A DNA stretch of 64,000 bases, from assembly GCA_038146925.1 (NCBI GenBank), contig JAYQSP010000011.1, positions 992,001 through 1,056,000 of the forward strand. The letters are read 5' to 3'. The position numbers were made by a program, and so were the translations under genes. Numbering within the stretch: the first letter of the stretch is position 1; each line of letters starts with the position of its first letter. The stretch comes from UBA830 sp038146925. GTDB taxonomy: Bacteria; Pseudomonadota; Alphaproteobacteria; MPNO01; UBA830. Below, piece by piece: positions 54,730-63,325 of this stretch. Below the pieces are notes generated by a model, which was given only the letters and a program-made list of their open reading frames with translations, made no database searches and was not told the origin of the DNA.

Positions 54730-54739
54730 GACAGCGCCC

Positions 54740-55471
54740 GTGTCCCGGCGAACCGGCAGAAAAAGCGGCGGCAAGGGGAAGAGCGGCAGCGGTCTGACCG
54801 GCCGGAACATGCGGGTCCGTGTCAAAACGGCCCGCGGCCGCAAATCGTCCTCCACCCGTTGGCTCGACCGGCAATTGAACGACCCCTATGTCCACGAAGC
54901 CCGAAAGCAGGGCTATCGGTCGCGGGCCGCCTTTAAGCTTTTGCAGCTGGACGACAGGTTCGGGTTTCTGGCACACGGTCAGCGGGTGGTCGATCTCGGC
55001 GCGGCGCCCGGTGGCTGGACACAGATCGTCGTCGACAGAACGAAACCCACGGGCACCGGCGGTAAGGTCGTTGCGATCGACATTCAGGAGATCGACCCGA
55101 TGGCCGGTGCTGAAACCCTGGTTCTCGACATCTGCGCTCCCGATGCGTCCGACCGGTTGCGGTCCGCGCTGGGCGGCGGCGCCGACGTCGTGCTCAGCGA
55201 CATGGCGGCGGCTGTGACAGGACACAAATCGACCGATCATCTGCGCACCATGGCGCTGTGCGAAGAAGCGCATCTGTTCGCGGCGGAAACGCTGACGCCC
55301 GGCGGAACGCTGGTTATGAAGGCTTTTGCCGGCGGTGCGCATGCCGATCTGATGTCAGCTATCAACAAGGATTTCGACAAGGTTCGCACGGTCAAACCGG
55401 ATGCGTCGCGGCCAGAAAGTCCGGAGACCTATATCGTCGCCACCGGATTTCGCGCGCGGGAAAAAGGCTGA
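54740..55471 (+). CDS. rlmE: 23S rRNA (uridine-2'-O-)methyltransferase RlmE
   Basis: A 243-residue FtsJ-type enzyme that 2'-O-methylates U2552 in the ribosomal A-loop. SAM motif I is VDLGAAPGGWTQ. The K-D-K-E catalytic set is visible: SRAAFKLLQL, VVLSDMAAAVTG, GGTLVMKAF and SRPESPETYIVATGF. The N-terminus is long and basic (GTG start at 54740; GRKSGGKGKSGSGLTG), as in alphaproteobacterial forms. Likely co-transcribed with ppx/gppA. Confidence 0.95.
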   Translation: MSRRTGRKSGGKGKSGSGLTGRNMRVRVKTARGRKSSSTRWLDRQLNDPYVHEARKQGYRSRAAFKLLQLDDRFGFLAHGQRVVDLGAAPGGWTQIVVDRTKPTGTGGKVVAIDIQEIDPMAGAETLVLDICAPDASDRLRSALGGGADVVLSDMAAAVTGHKSTDHLRTMALCEEAHLFAAETLTPGGTLVMKAFAGGAHADLMSAINKDFDKVRTVKPDASRPESPETYIVATGFRAREKG

Positions 55472-55573
55472 ATCGAATTATCCGCCGAATTGTCCGCGAA
55501 CGCACTCCATTCTGTTTGGGATTCGACGGACCGGTGTGTATATTCTGCCGCCACTCCAGCAACAGGTGGTGGC

Positions 55574-57037
55574 ATGGAAATCCGCGACGCGCTGACCTTT
55601 GACGACATACTTCTCGTACCCGCGGAATCCGCCGTACTCCCTCACGAAGCTGTAACACGCACGCGGCTGACACGCTCGATCGAGCTCGGCATTCCGCTGA
55701 TTTCCGCGGCGATGGACACGGTTACGGAATCCAATATGGCCATCGCCATGGCCCAGGCTGGCGGAATCGGCGTCCTGCACAAGAACATGGACGTTTCCGA
55801 ACAGGCCGACGAAGTGCGGGCCGTCAAGAAATTCGAATCCGGCATGGTCGTCAATCCGGTCACGATCACGCCCGAACAAACCCTTGCCGATGCTCTAGGC
55901 CTGATGGAGTTCCACAGGATATCGGGCATTCCCGTGGTCGAACGCAATAACGGCAAGCTGGTCGGCGTTCTTACCAACCGGGACGTCCGCTTCGCCGACA
56001 AGGCCGAGCAGCCGGTGAACGAACTGATGACGAAGGAAAACCTCGTCACGGTGGAAGAAGGCGTCGATATGGCGGAAGCACGCCGGCTTCTTCACAAATA
56101 CCGGATCGAGAAACTACTGGTTGTCGATGATGCCTACCGGTGCATCGGTCTGATCACCGTCAAGGATATCGAGAAGGCCAAACTGCACCCGAACGCGACC
56201 AAGGACGAAAAAGGACGGCTGCGGGTCGCAGCCGCGACCGGAGTAGGCGAGGACGGCTTCGCCCGCGCCGAGGCGCTGATCGACGCCGAGGCGGACGTGG
56301 TCGTCGTCGATACGGCGCACGGCCATTCCCGGGGCGTATTGGATGCCGTCGGGCGCATAAAGAGGCTGTCGAACAGCACCCAGGTCATCGCCGGCAATAT
56401 CGCTACGCCGGAAGGTGCCAAAGCGCTGATCGATGCCGGCGCCGACGCGATAAAAATCGGGATCGGCCCTGGCTCCATCTGCACCACGCGCGCCGTAACC
56501 GGCGTCGGGGTGCCCCAGTTTTCGGCCGTTCTCGAATCCGCCGAGGCCTGCCGCGACGGTGATGTACCCTGTATCGCCGACGGCGGAATACGTTTGTCGG
56601 GCGATGTCGCCAAGGCAGTCGCCGCCGGCGCGGATTGCGTGATGGTCGGATCGCTGCTGGCAGGGACCGACGAAAGTCCGGGCGAGGTGTTTCTTTATCA
56701 GGGGCGGTCTTACAAATCCTATCGCGGCATGGGCTCCCTCGGCGCGATGGCCCAGGGATCGGCCGACCGCTACTTTCAGCAGGAGGTGCGGGACAGCCTG
56801 AAGCTCGTCCCCGAAGGGATCGAAGGCAGGGTGCCCTATAAAGGGCCCGCCAGTGCGGTACTGCATCAGCTAATCGGCGGGCTGCGGGCATCCATGGGCT
56901 ATACCGGTAACGGTACGGTGGCTGACATGCAGCGGAACTGCACGTTTCGGCGGGCTACTGCCGCGGGGTTCCGGGAAGGGCACGTCCACGACGTGTCGAT
57001 CATGCGCGAAGCCCCCAACTACCGGCCGCCGGAATAG
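55574..57037 (+). CDS. guaB: IMP dehydrogenase
   Basis: 487 residues from ATG 55574 (MEIRDALTFDDILLVPAES), with GGTGG upstream. TIM barrel interrupted by two CBS domains (about residues 95-205). Catalytic loop GIGPGSICTTRAVTGVG carries the cysteine; AADGGIR-equivalent CIADGGIRLSGD and the flap arginine-tyrosine region YKSYRGMGSLGAM follow. It oxidises IMP to XMP, the committed step to GMP. guaB-GNAT-guaA form one operon. Confidence 0.97.
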   Translation: MEIRDALTFDDILLVPAESAVLPHEAVTRTRLTRSIELGIPLISAAMDTVTESNMAIAMAQAGGIGVLHKNMDVSEQADEVRAVKKFESGMVVNPVTITPEQTLADALGLMEFHRISGIPVVERNNGKLVGVLTNRDVRFADKAEQPVNELMTKENLVTVEEGVDMAEARRLLHKYRIEKLLVVDDAYRCIGLITVKDIEKAKLHPNATKDEKGRLRVAAATGVGEDGFARAEALIDAEADVVVVDTAHGHSRGVLDAVGRIKRLSNSTQVIAGNIATPEGAKALIDAGADAIKIGIGPGSICTTRAVTGVGVPQFSAVLESAEACRDGDVPCIADGGIRLSGDVAKAVAAGADCVMVGSLLAGTDESPGEVFLYQGRSYKSYRGMGSLGAMAQGSADRYFQQEVRDSLKLVPEGIEGRVPYKGPASAVLHQLIGGLRASMGYTGNGTVADMQRNCTFRRATAAGFREGHVHDVSIMREAPNYRPPE

Positions 57038-57040
57038 CCC

Positions 57041-57598
57041 GTGGTCGAGATCGCGACGGATATCAGCATACGTCCGGCCGTCGCCGAGGACGCGGCGTCG
57101 ATCGCGGAGGTGCACGTGGAAAGCTGGCAGTCGACCTATGCCGGAATTCTGCCAGACGAAATTCTCCTGAATCTGGATTCGAACCAGCATGAAGCACGGT
57201 GGTGGCGGCATGTCCTCGGCCGGTTTCGCCGCAATCATTTCGTCTACGTCGCCGAGACCGGCGACGGGGATATCGCGGGTTTTGCCAGCGCCGGGCCGTC
57301 GCGTCACCCGACGCTGCCCTACCGGGCAGAGGTGTACACCATTTATCTGCGCGACGAGTTTCACGGCGTCGGCGCCGGGCGCCAGCTGTTCGCCAGCACG
57401 GTGGCCGCTGTGAGCGAGGCGCGCGGACCGTCGGTCATCGTCTGGTGCCTGAGCGGAAACCCGTCGCGATATTTCTACGAAGCCATGGGCGGCGCCCTGG
57501 TCGCGAGACGTCCCAGCAAGGTGGGTACCGCCAATGTCGAGGAAGTCGGTTATGCCTGGAACGACACCGCCGAGCTTGCCGTGTGGGGAAGCAACTGA
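57041..57598 (+). CDS. GNAT family N-acetyltransferase
   Basis: A 185-residue GNAT protein starting at GTG 57041, three bases after the guaB stop. The N-terminus ISIRPAVAEDAASIAEVHVESWQSTYAGILP is typical, and the acetyl-CoA loop is in YLRDEFHGVGAGRQLFASTV (Q/R-x-x-G-x-G/A). The acceptor is unknown. Its position between guaB and guaA suggests passive co-expression or a link to nucleotide metabolism. Confidence 0.9.
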   Translation: MVEIATDISIRPAVAEDAASIAEVHVESWQSTYAGILPDEILLNLDSNQHEARWWRHVLGRFRRNHFVYVAETGDGDIAGFASAGPSRHPTLPYRAEVYTIYLRDEFHGVGAGRQLFASTVAAVSEARGPSVIVWCLSGNPSRYFYEAMGGALVARRPSKVGTANVEEVGYAWNDTAELAVWGSN

Positions 57599-57601
57599 CC
57601 C

Positions 57602-59158
57602 GTGACCACCACCGATCGCGTCCTCATTATCGATTTCGGATCCCAGGTAACGCAGCTGATTGCGCGCAGGGTTCGCGAAAGCGGGGTCTATTGCGAAATA
57701 CACCCCTTCAACAGGGTCACCGGCAAGTCGCTCGCAGATTTCGCGCCCCGCGCGATCATTCTGTCGGGCGGGCCCGCCTCGGTCCTCGATATCGATACGC
57801 CGCGCGCCCCCGACGAGGTGTTCGAACTCGGCGTGCCTGTGCTGGGGATCTGTTACGGCCAGCAGACCATGGTAGAGCAGCTCGGCGGCAGGGTGCAGAC
57901 CTCCGATCACCGCGAATTCGGACGCGCGATGGTCCGTGTTACCGAGGACTGCGCCATCTTCGAGGGTATCTGGCGGGTCGGCGCCGAGGAACAGGTTTGG
58001 ATGAGCCATGGCGACCGGGTCGACGAATTGCCGGAAGGATTCCGCGTCGTCGGCGTCAGCGAGGGCGCGCCGTTTGCTGCGATTGCCAACGACGACCGGA
58101 AATTCTATGCGGTTCAGTTCCACCCCGAAGTGGTTCACACGCCGCACGGCGCTGAACTGCTGAGGAACTTCACGCACAATGTCGCGGGCTGCACCGGCAG
58201 CTGGACAATGGCCGCGTTCCGGGAACAGGAAATTGCGAAAGTCCGGGCTCAGGTCGGCGACGGCAAGGTTATCTGCGGCTTGTCCGGAGGCGTGGATTCG
58301 TCGGTGGTGGCGGTGTTGCTGCACGAAGCCATCGGCGATCAGCTGACCTGCGTGTTCGTCGATACCGGCATGATGCGCCTGAACGAAGCAGACGAGGTCG
58401 TCAGCCTGTTCCGCGATCACTATAACATTCCGCTGGTTCATCGGGACGCAACCGATCTGTTTCTCGGCAAGCTGGACGGCGTCAGCGATCCGGAAAAAAA
58501 GCGCAAGATCATCGGCGGTACGTTCATAGACGTGTTTGAGGAAGAAGCGAACAACCTGGGCGGCGCTGATTTCCTGGCGCAGGGGACGCTCTATCCGGAT
58601 GTGATCGAATCCGTCTCGTTCCATGGCGGTCCGAGCGTCACGATCAAATCGCATCATAACGTCGGCGGGTTGCCGGAACGCATGAACATGGACCTGGTGG
58701 AGCCGCTGCGGGAACTGTTCAAGGACGAAGTGCGCGCGCTGGGCCGCGAACTCGGCCTGCCGGAGAGTTTCGTCGGGCGTCATCCTTTTCCCGGGCCCGG
58801 CCTGGCGATCCGGATACCCGGCGAGATCACGCGCGAAAAGCTCGATGTGTTGCGCAAGGCGGACGCAATCTATCTGGAAGAAATCAGAAATGCCGGACTG
58901 TACGACGACATCTGGCAGGCCTTCGCCGTACTGTTGCCTGTCCAGACCGTTGGCGTCATGGGAGACGCGCGCACCTACGACAACGTGTGCGCGTTGCGCG
59001 CGGTCACGTCGACCGACGGCATGACGGCGGATTTCTACCCTTACGACATGGCGTTCTTGGGGCGTACCGCAAACCGGATCATCAACGAGGTCCGGGGGAT
59101 CAACCGGGTCGTCTATGACGTGACGTCGAAGCCGCCCGGCACGATCGAATGGGAGTAA
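57602..59158 (+). CDS. guaA: GMP synthase (glutamine-hydrolysing)
   Basis: A 518-residue two-domain enzyme. Class I amidotransferase domain: catalytic cysteine in LGICYGQQTM, His/Glu in QFHPEVVHTPHG. ATP-pyrophosphatase domain: P-loop CGLSGGVDSSVVAVLL. C-terminal dimer domain ends DVTSKPPGTIEWE. It converts XMP to GMP. GTG start four bases after the GNAT gene. The 3' end is intact and is the attachment side of the island that follows. Confidence 0.97.
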   Translation: MTTTDRVLIIDFGSQVTQLIARRVRESGVYCEIHPFNRVTGKSLADFAPRAIILSGGPASVLDIDTPRAPDEVFELGVPVLGICYGQQTMVEQLGGRVQTSDHREFGRAMVRVTEDCAIFEGIWRVGAEEQVWMSHGDRVDELPEGFRVVGVSEGAPFAAIANDDRKFYAVQFHPEVVHTPHGAELLRNFTHNVAGCTGSWTMAAFREQEIAKVRAQVGDGKVICGLSGGVDSSVVAVLLHEAIGDQLTCVFVDTGMMRLNEADEVVSLFRDHYNIPLVHRDATDLFLGKLDGVSDPEKKRKIIGGTFIDVFEEEANNLGGADFLAQGTLYPDVIESVSFHGGPSVTIKSHHNVGGLPERMNMDLVEPLRELFKDEVRALGRELGLPESFVGRHPFPGPGLAIRIPGEITREKLDVLRKADAIYLEEIRNAGLYDDIWQAFAVLLPVQTVGVMGDARTYDNVCALRAVTSTDGMTADFYPYDMAFLGRTANRIINEVRGINRVVYDVTSKPPGTIEWE

Positions 59159-59246
59159 GAAAAAACCACTAAAACATTGTGTTTAAACAATAAAATACTT
59201 ACAAAGTTGTTACAAAGTCTGATTTAGACCCTTGATTCTCCACCAT

Positions 59247-59305
59247 TTCTCTGTATGAGTTACAGAGAATTTTACAAACATCGGGTTACTACTCTGATGA
59301 GTAGT
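59247..59305. promoter_or_regulatory. Two inverted repeats before the integrase gene
   Basis: TTCTCTGT/ACAGAGAA (59247-59269, 7-base spacer) and ACTACTC/GAGTAGT (59288-59305, TGAT spacer) lie between guaA and the integrase start. They could be operators or arm sites for integrase or excisionase. Confidence 0.45.
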
Positions 59306-60584
59306 GCGAATAGGTGGTTTGGTGGTGAAGAAACGCATACGAGTTAGTAAGGGAAGCAAGAGTTCCCAGAACCACGACATCTTCGGGGGTAAGGCACAAA
59401 TCCTGCGTGTCCCCCAATCTGGTGATGTGTGGCAGTTCCGTATGTGGATTTCAGAGGAGAAGAAATATCTCCGTAAATCCCTTCAAACCAGAGACTTTGA
59501 GGCAGCAAACGAGAGAGCAGAAAAACTCTATCTCGAGACGATGGCGAATGTGTCCTCGGGTAAGAAACTCTTCGGTCTATCTTTGCAGGAACTCACGGAC
59601 CTCTACATCGAATGGAGGTCTGGTGATGTCGGTCAAAGGATTACGTCAGGTCGTCTGATCACACTGAAATCTCAGATGAAACACATCCTCGCATTCAAGG
59701 GTGCAAACCTAAAAGTGGGGGAACTCGAGAGAAACTCGTTCTACGAATACGAGGGTTGGCGAAAGAAAACCAAACCTGGCACCGCAAGTGTGACAATTCG
59801 GAACGAGCAATCCACCATCAATCATATGATGGATTTTGCGTATCGAGAGGGTTACACGCACCTTCCCCAACTCGACTTCAGACCCATCAATATTCGCAGG
59901 GAAGAGGTTGGGAGAAGGGATATTTTCAAACTTCACGAATACGACGAACTCATTCGTTTTCTGAGAAGTTACACCTCCAAAAAGTCAGCACCAGACGATG
60001 CGGAACGAACCGAGAGGTTGATGATCCGTGATGCAATCCTGATTGCATCAAACTCCCTGTGTCGGGTTGGTGAGTTGCACCAGATGCGATGGGGTGACGT
60101 CGAGAAGATTGAGAGTGCGTTTGATAGTGAGGAACTACCCGTTGAGTTGGTGACACTCAATATCCGTGGAGAGACTTCCAAAACACGCAACAGCAGACGC
60201 ATCATCGTCCGTGGTGGGCAGTACTTTGTACGGTTACGAGAGAGAGCAAGTTATACGGGCAAAGATGATTTCGTTTTTGCGTCTGTCGGTGGCAACAGGA
60301 AGTATGCGAGACAGAAGTGGTATTCCCGTTGGAATGAGTTGATGACGGGGATCGGTATTGAGGATTACCAAGAGAGGAAACTGACTTGGTATTCCCTTCG
60401 TCACTTTGGCATCACCTGTCGTATCAGGGCAGGCAACACATATAGTGAAATCGCAGAGATGGCAGGCACCTCTGCGACTTACATTGAAAACCACTACAAA
60501 CACTATGACGACGAGATGTTACGGACTGCGGCACTCAAGTCATTTCGTGTTGATGGATCAGGTGGCATCGACTTCACAGACTGA
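59304..60584 (+). CDS. Tyrosine recombinase / phage-type integrase
   Basis: Up to 426 residues; the real start may be GTG 59322 or 59325, which sit behind AGGTGG at 59312. N-terminal arm-binding and SAM-like domains (RKSLQTRDFEAANERAEKLY) precede the catalytic domain. Its first active-site arginine is in NSLCRVGELHQMRWGD, the second in WYSLRHFGITCR (tyrosine replaces the usual box histidine), and the C-terminal His/Tyr in YIENHYKHYDDEM. It integrates and excises the island at guaA. Confidence 0.9.
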   Translation: MRIGGLVVKKRIRVSKGSKSSQNHDIFGGKAQILRVPQSGDVWQFRMWISEEKKYLRKSLQTRDFEAANERAEKLYLETMANVSSGKKLFGLSLQELTDLYIEWRSGDVGQRITSGRLITLKSQMKHILAFKGANLKVGELERNSFYEYEGWRKKTKPGTASVTIRNEQSTINHMMDFAYREGYTHLPQLDFRPINIRREEVGRRDIFKLHEYDELIRFLRSYTSKKSAPDDAERTERLMIRDAILIASNSLCRVGELHQMRWGDVEKIESAFDSEELPVELVTLNIRGETSKTRNSRRIIVRGGQYFVRLRERASYTGKDDFVFASVGGNRKYARQKWYSRWNELMTGIGIEDYQERKLTWYSLRHFGITCRIRAGNTYSEIAEMAGTSATYIENHYKHYDDEMLRTAALKSFRVDGSGGIDFTD

Positions 60585-60805
60585 TCCATTCGATCTCTGA
60601 GTCCCGATCAATTAGCAAGTCACTGAGATGTTCTAGTTTCTCTCAGGTGGGCAACTACCAAAACATCAGGTGATGCGTCTGAGAGACGATCCTAGGACGT
60701 TCTGGAGTGTGCCCCGAAGGGGTGTCGGTGACGGCACCCGTCTTCTGTTCCAGGGAAGTTCAACCCATACCTCATAGGTTTTTACCCCCTAGTTCGATCT
60801 ACCAG

Positions 60806-60822
60806 TTAAGTCAGGAAAGGTC
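60806..60822. repeat. 17-base direct repeat, copy 1
   Basis: TTAAGTCAGGAAAGGTC, repeated exactly at 60905-60921, 99 bases away; similarity continues as rCTsAGG. The surrounding 60585-60919 gap has no clear gene. Confidence 0.8.
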
Positions 60823-60904
60823 GCTGAGGTTTGACGGGGGGGTGTTCCCAGATTTCTCTCTGGGAAACATGGTGCGTTTATAGATTTCCAAAAAAAGAAT
60901 TCTT

Positions 60905-60921
60905 TTAAGTCAGGAAAGGTC
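60905..60921. repeat. 17-base direct repeat, copy 2
   Basis: Exact second copy of TTAAGTCAGGAAAGGTC. It overlaps the end (stop codon) of the minus-strand GIY-YIG gene, so copy 1 may be the trace of a duplicated gene end. Confidence 0.8.
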
Positions 60922-61384
60922 ACTCAGGATCGGTGGGGGGAGTTCCGTTCAGAACAGGGGTAAGACCCAAGACCCCCGACTTGATCTGATCCTCGAGATT
61001 TCTGACCACCACATCACTGTCGTCAGACCCGATATGGACGAATCTGTAGAACAGGTTCTCGTGGATGTATTTTTTGGTGAGGTTATCCAATCCACCTCTT
61101 TCGGGAGTGTAACTCCCACCCTCGACCAGTTTCGGGATCACATAGAAATCATGAACGTAGACGCAAAACTGGTCACCACTCCTGCGACCAGATGCGTGTG
61201 CCTGCATCCGAGTAACAGGGTTCCTGCGTTCTAACGACTTTTGTGTCCCACTGATCCCAACGTAGATGAACTGATCGTCTCGATCCCAAACCGAATAGAT
61301 GATCGAACCATTCGAGGGGATATGGTTTCTCGGGTCTTCAGAGAAACTTATGGGTGTGTGACCTGCCCCTAGGGGGCAGGTCAC
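60920..61384 (-). CDS. GIY-YIG-like nuclease domain protein
   Basis: A 154-residue protein starting at GTG 61384; no later start fits. IIYSVWDRDDQFIYVGISGT matches the GIY-YIG core (Y...YVG), with following RNPVTRMQAHASGRRSGD supplying the conserved Arg/His region and NLEDQIK a possible metal-binding glutamate. Such domains occur in homing-type or restriction nucleases and in islands. The first ten residues are encoded by a perfect hairpin sequence. Confidence 0.7.
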   Translation of the reverse strand: MTCPLGAGHTPISFSEDPRNHIPSNGSIIYSVWDRDDQFIYVGISGTQKSLERRNPVTRMQAHASGRRSGDQFCVYVHDFYVIPKLVEGGSYTPERGGLDNLTKKYIHENLFYRFVHIGSDDSDVVVRNLEDQIKSGVLGLTPVLNGTPPTDPE

Positions 61385-61385
61385 A
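61357..61385. repeat. Perfect 13-base inverted repeat over the GIY-YIG start
   Basis: TGTGACCTGCCCC / GGGGCAGGTCACA with a TAG loop. It covers the GTG start and first codons of the minus-strand gene, so an RNA hairpin there would hide the start. Confidence 0.75.
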
Positions 61386-61444
61386 ATACCGCGGACCCTG
61401 TCTTTCGGTTAGTTTTCACACCATTATTTTCCGGGAGAAAACCT

Positions 61445-61705
61445 CTAGGTCTGCACTAAGACCTGAAGCGTATCGAACTTAACTCCATCTTCCTTTGCCG
61501 CCTCTTGAATTTCATCTGACTGCATCAACGATTGAAACTCGTCCATATTGGGTACGTCAAAAAGTAACCCCGTAACGTTAGACCCGGTAGGGTCGGTAAA
61601 TGTCGTAACTTTAATTCCCTTTGCTTCAAATACGGACTGCCTGAGAGGCGATGAAACCCATTTAGCGACGTCTTCGACTTCATGAGTGCCAATAACAAGG
61701 GTCAT
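61445..61705 (-). CDS. Small hypothetical protein (86 aa)
   Basis: Start chosen at 61705 because GGAGACAAAA precedes this ATG (MTLVIGTHEVEDVAKWVSSP). The alternating pattern and the end TGLLFDVPNMDEFQSLMQSD suggest a ferredoxin-like alpha-beta barrel domain of the kind seen in small monooxygenase or stress-response proteins. The family is not certain. Island gene with low GC. Confidence 0.65.
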   Translation of the reverse strand: MTLVIGTHEVEDVAKWVSSPLRQSVFEAKGIKVTTFTDPTGSNVTGLLFDVPNMDEFQSLMQSDEIQEAAKEDGVKFDTLQVLVQT

Positions 61706-61798
61706 TTTTGTCTCCATATTTAGATGCTTCCCGTAGCGCAAGAAGCGACACCTCGGAATTTAGCAGATAATCTTTTATATCTTCATAATAAAACGTTA

Positions 61799-62095
61799 CT
61801 ACCTATTGGGCGGCGCAACATTGCTGTGTCTTTTCCCCTGCAATCCCCGATACGCAGTCTCGGTTGATAACCCTGACAATGGTGGACGCACCTGTTTGTC
61901 TGCACGACCACCGCACTGACGGCATTTGAACTTCCGTTCGACGTAGTTCACATCAGGTTTCCCTGCATCCAACCATTCTTGGGGAATGACCTCTCCCCAA
62001 CGTTTGCACTCGAAACAATAGAGTCCGAGGGTCATTCCCGACTCTGCGAGGTCTGAAATCGTTGAAACAGTGATGGGGGTCTGGGTGACAGTCAT
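61799..62095 (-). CDS. Small zinc-ribbon hypothetical protein
   Basis: A 98-residue protein with two CxxC pairs (YCFECKRW near residue 26 and KCRQCGGRAD near residue 58), spaced as in a zinc ribbon. The pattern GLYCFECKRWGEVIP ... RKFKCRQCGGR is typical of small phage/island zinc-binding proteins. Function unknown. Confidence 0.65.
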   Translation of the reverse strand: MTVTQTPITVSTISDLAESGMTLGLYCFECKRWGEVIPQEWLDAGKPDVNYVERKFKCRQCGGRADKQVRPPLSGLSTETAYRGLQGKRHSNVAPPNR

Positions 62096-62133
62096 GATCC
62101 ATGACTACCAAAGAGGGATCAGACGGTGGAGTC

Positions 62134-62292
62134 CTATGAGTTCAGCAGGAGTGCAAACAGTCCAAGGAACCCTGCGATCCCCAGTATGAAGATGATCACC
62201 AGTTTGAATGCCAGGGAGAGTGATTTCAGTGGGTGACGGATGATCAGGTAGATGATCAGTCCCAGTAGGAAGATACCAATCAGTCCTTCCAT
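62134..62292 (-). CDS. 52-residue membrane protein with two helices
   Basis: MEGLIGIFLLGLIIYLIIRH ... LVIIFILGIAGFLGLFALLL: two hydrophobic helices joined by a short basic loop (HPLKSLSLAFK), ending LLNS. ATG 62292, stop 62134-62136. Too short for most gene finders, but composition and order look like a real small membrane (holin- or toxin-like) protein. AAGGA lies upstream. Function unknown. Confidence 0.55.
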   Translation of the reverse strand: MEGLIGIFLLGLIIYLIIRHPLKSLSLAFKLVIIFILGIAGFLGLFALLLNS

Positions 62293-62427
62293 TCAGACCA
62301 ATCCTTCATTCCTGTCATGTCCCAGACCTCATCGAAGGTCAGACCTGTTCCGAACCATCGTCTCTCGAATGTCACCAGTTTCCCGATATGCATCGTTCAC
62401 CAGTTTAGATAGATCGTCGTAGTTCAT
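62280..62427 (-). pseudogene. Two overlapping micro-frames, possibly one small frameshifted gene
   Basis: On the minus strand 62427-62329 encodes MNYDDLSKLVNDAYRETGDI and on to a stop; 62393-62280, in another frame, encodes MHIGKLVTFERRWFG and on to TFDEVWDMTGMKDWSEWKD. The first half of one and the second half of the other look most protein-like, so a single ~50-residue gene with a frameshift near 62335 is possible. Weakly supported. Confidence 0.3.
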
Positions 62428-62444
62428 ACCCTGTCCAAAAAAGG

Positions 62445-62470
62445 GGGTCTGAAATCACGAAATCAGACCC
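62445..62470 (-). terminator. Terminator of the serine-recombinase operon
   Basis: Stem GGGTCTGA/TCAGACCC with AATCACGAAA loop. On the minus strand it is followed by CCTTTTTTGG, a good T-tract, just after the 61-residue gene. Confidence 0.75.
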
Positions 62471-62536
62471 GCAGAAAACCTCATCTTTTCGACCTCAGAA
62501 TTTTGTCCAACAGATGGTCGATTGTTGGACACTCGA

Positions 62537-62722
62537 TCATGCGGTTTTAATCGCGTTCTCCATCTTCATCAGGATCGGACGTGCATCAGGTGTACTGAGG
62601 GGAATGATGTTGCCCTCGTATCGAACACAGAGAGTGGGTGATGAATGTGTCTCATCACCGAGGTTTACCTCTAGGTCTGCGATTACGACCTCTGCACCTT
62701 CCAGAACACTCAACACCTTCAT
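62537..62722 (-). CDS. Small hypothetical protein (61 aa)
   Basis: MKVLSVLEGAEVVIADLEVN ... with GGGAGATAG before the ATG. It starts 14 bases after the serine-recombinase stop and ends before a terminator, so it is the last gene of that operon. It resembles a small beta-hairpin protein; no known domain. Confidence 0.55.
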   Translation of the reverse strand: MKVLSVLEGAEVVIADLEVNLGDETHSSPTLCVRYEGNIIPLSTPDARPILMKMENAIKTA

Positions 62723-62735
62723 TCAACTATCTCCC

Positions 62736-63325
62736 TCATGCTGCCTTGAGGACGTTGGATACCGTTCCTCGACTAACCCCTACTTCCGATGCGATGTCCC
62801 GAATGGACTTCTTCGCATTCCGTAGTTCGATGATCTTTGTGGTGATCTCATCGTTGATCACCTTCTTGCGTCCAAGGGTCTTACCTTCCCTCTTTGCACG
62901 ATCCAGACCCGCAAGAGTCCGTTCACGGATCATCTCACGTTCCCAACTCGATAGGATTCCAACGAACTGGAACATGATCTCACCCATCGAGGTACTGGTA
63001 TCGAACCCTGACGAACTGACACGATCCCTATGTTCCGATCCTTCATGTCAGATAAGAACAGGACCAGTTCCTTCATTGAACGTCCTATTCGGGAAATGTC
63101 CCAACAGACCACCGCATCAAACTTCTTACGGTATCCATCTTTGATCAGGGCATTGAGTGCGGGACGTTTGTCTCGAGAGAGAGTTCCAGACAATCCTTTG
63201 TCCGCATACTCCTTCACGATCTCCCATCCCATCTTGGAACAGTGATCCCTTAACTCGATCAACTGGTTCTCGACAGTCTGATCCAGTGTCGAGACACGGG
63301 TGTATATCGCGACTTTGCGAGTCAT
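62736..63325 (-). pseudogene. Serine recombinase (resolvase/invertase), split by a frameshift
   Basis: The start at 63325 (MTRKVAIYTRVSTLDQTVEN) has the catalytic serine in YTRVST; ADKGLSGTLSRDKRPALNAL and CWDISRIGRSMKELVLFLSD complete the resolvase domain. At 63006-63008 the run of three Cs (GGG on the coding strand is read as GGT) shifts the frame; one more base would give QGFDTSTSMGEIMFQFVGIL and restore a ~196-residue Pin/Hin-type protein ending in the helix-turn-helix KSIRDIASEVGVSRGTVSNV. Likely DNA invertase or resolvase of the island. Confidence 0.82.

Noticed and set aside
56870..58783. 637-codon open frame on the minus strand across guaB and guaA
   Set aside because: Antisense to two clearly conserved genes. 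Long antisense frames are expected at this GC content and the product is Arg/His/Asp-rich with no motif.
60585..60919. Additional small gene behind the integrase
   Set aside because: No frame with a ribosome binding site and sensible composition; only the direct repeats stand out.
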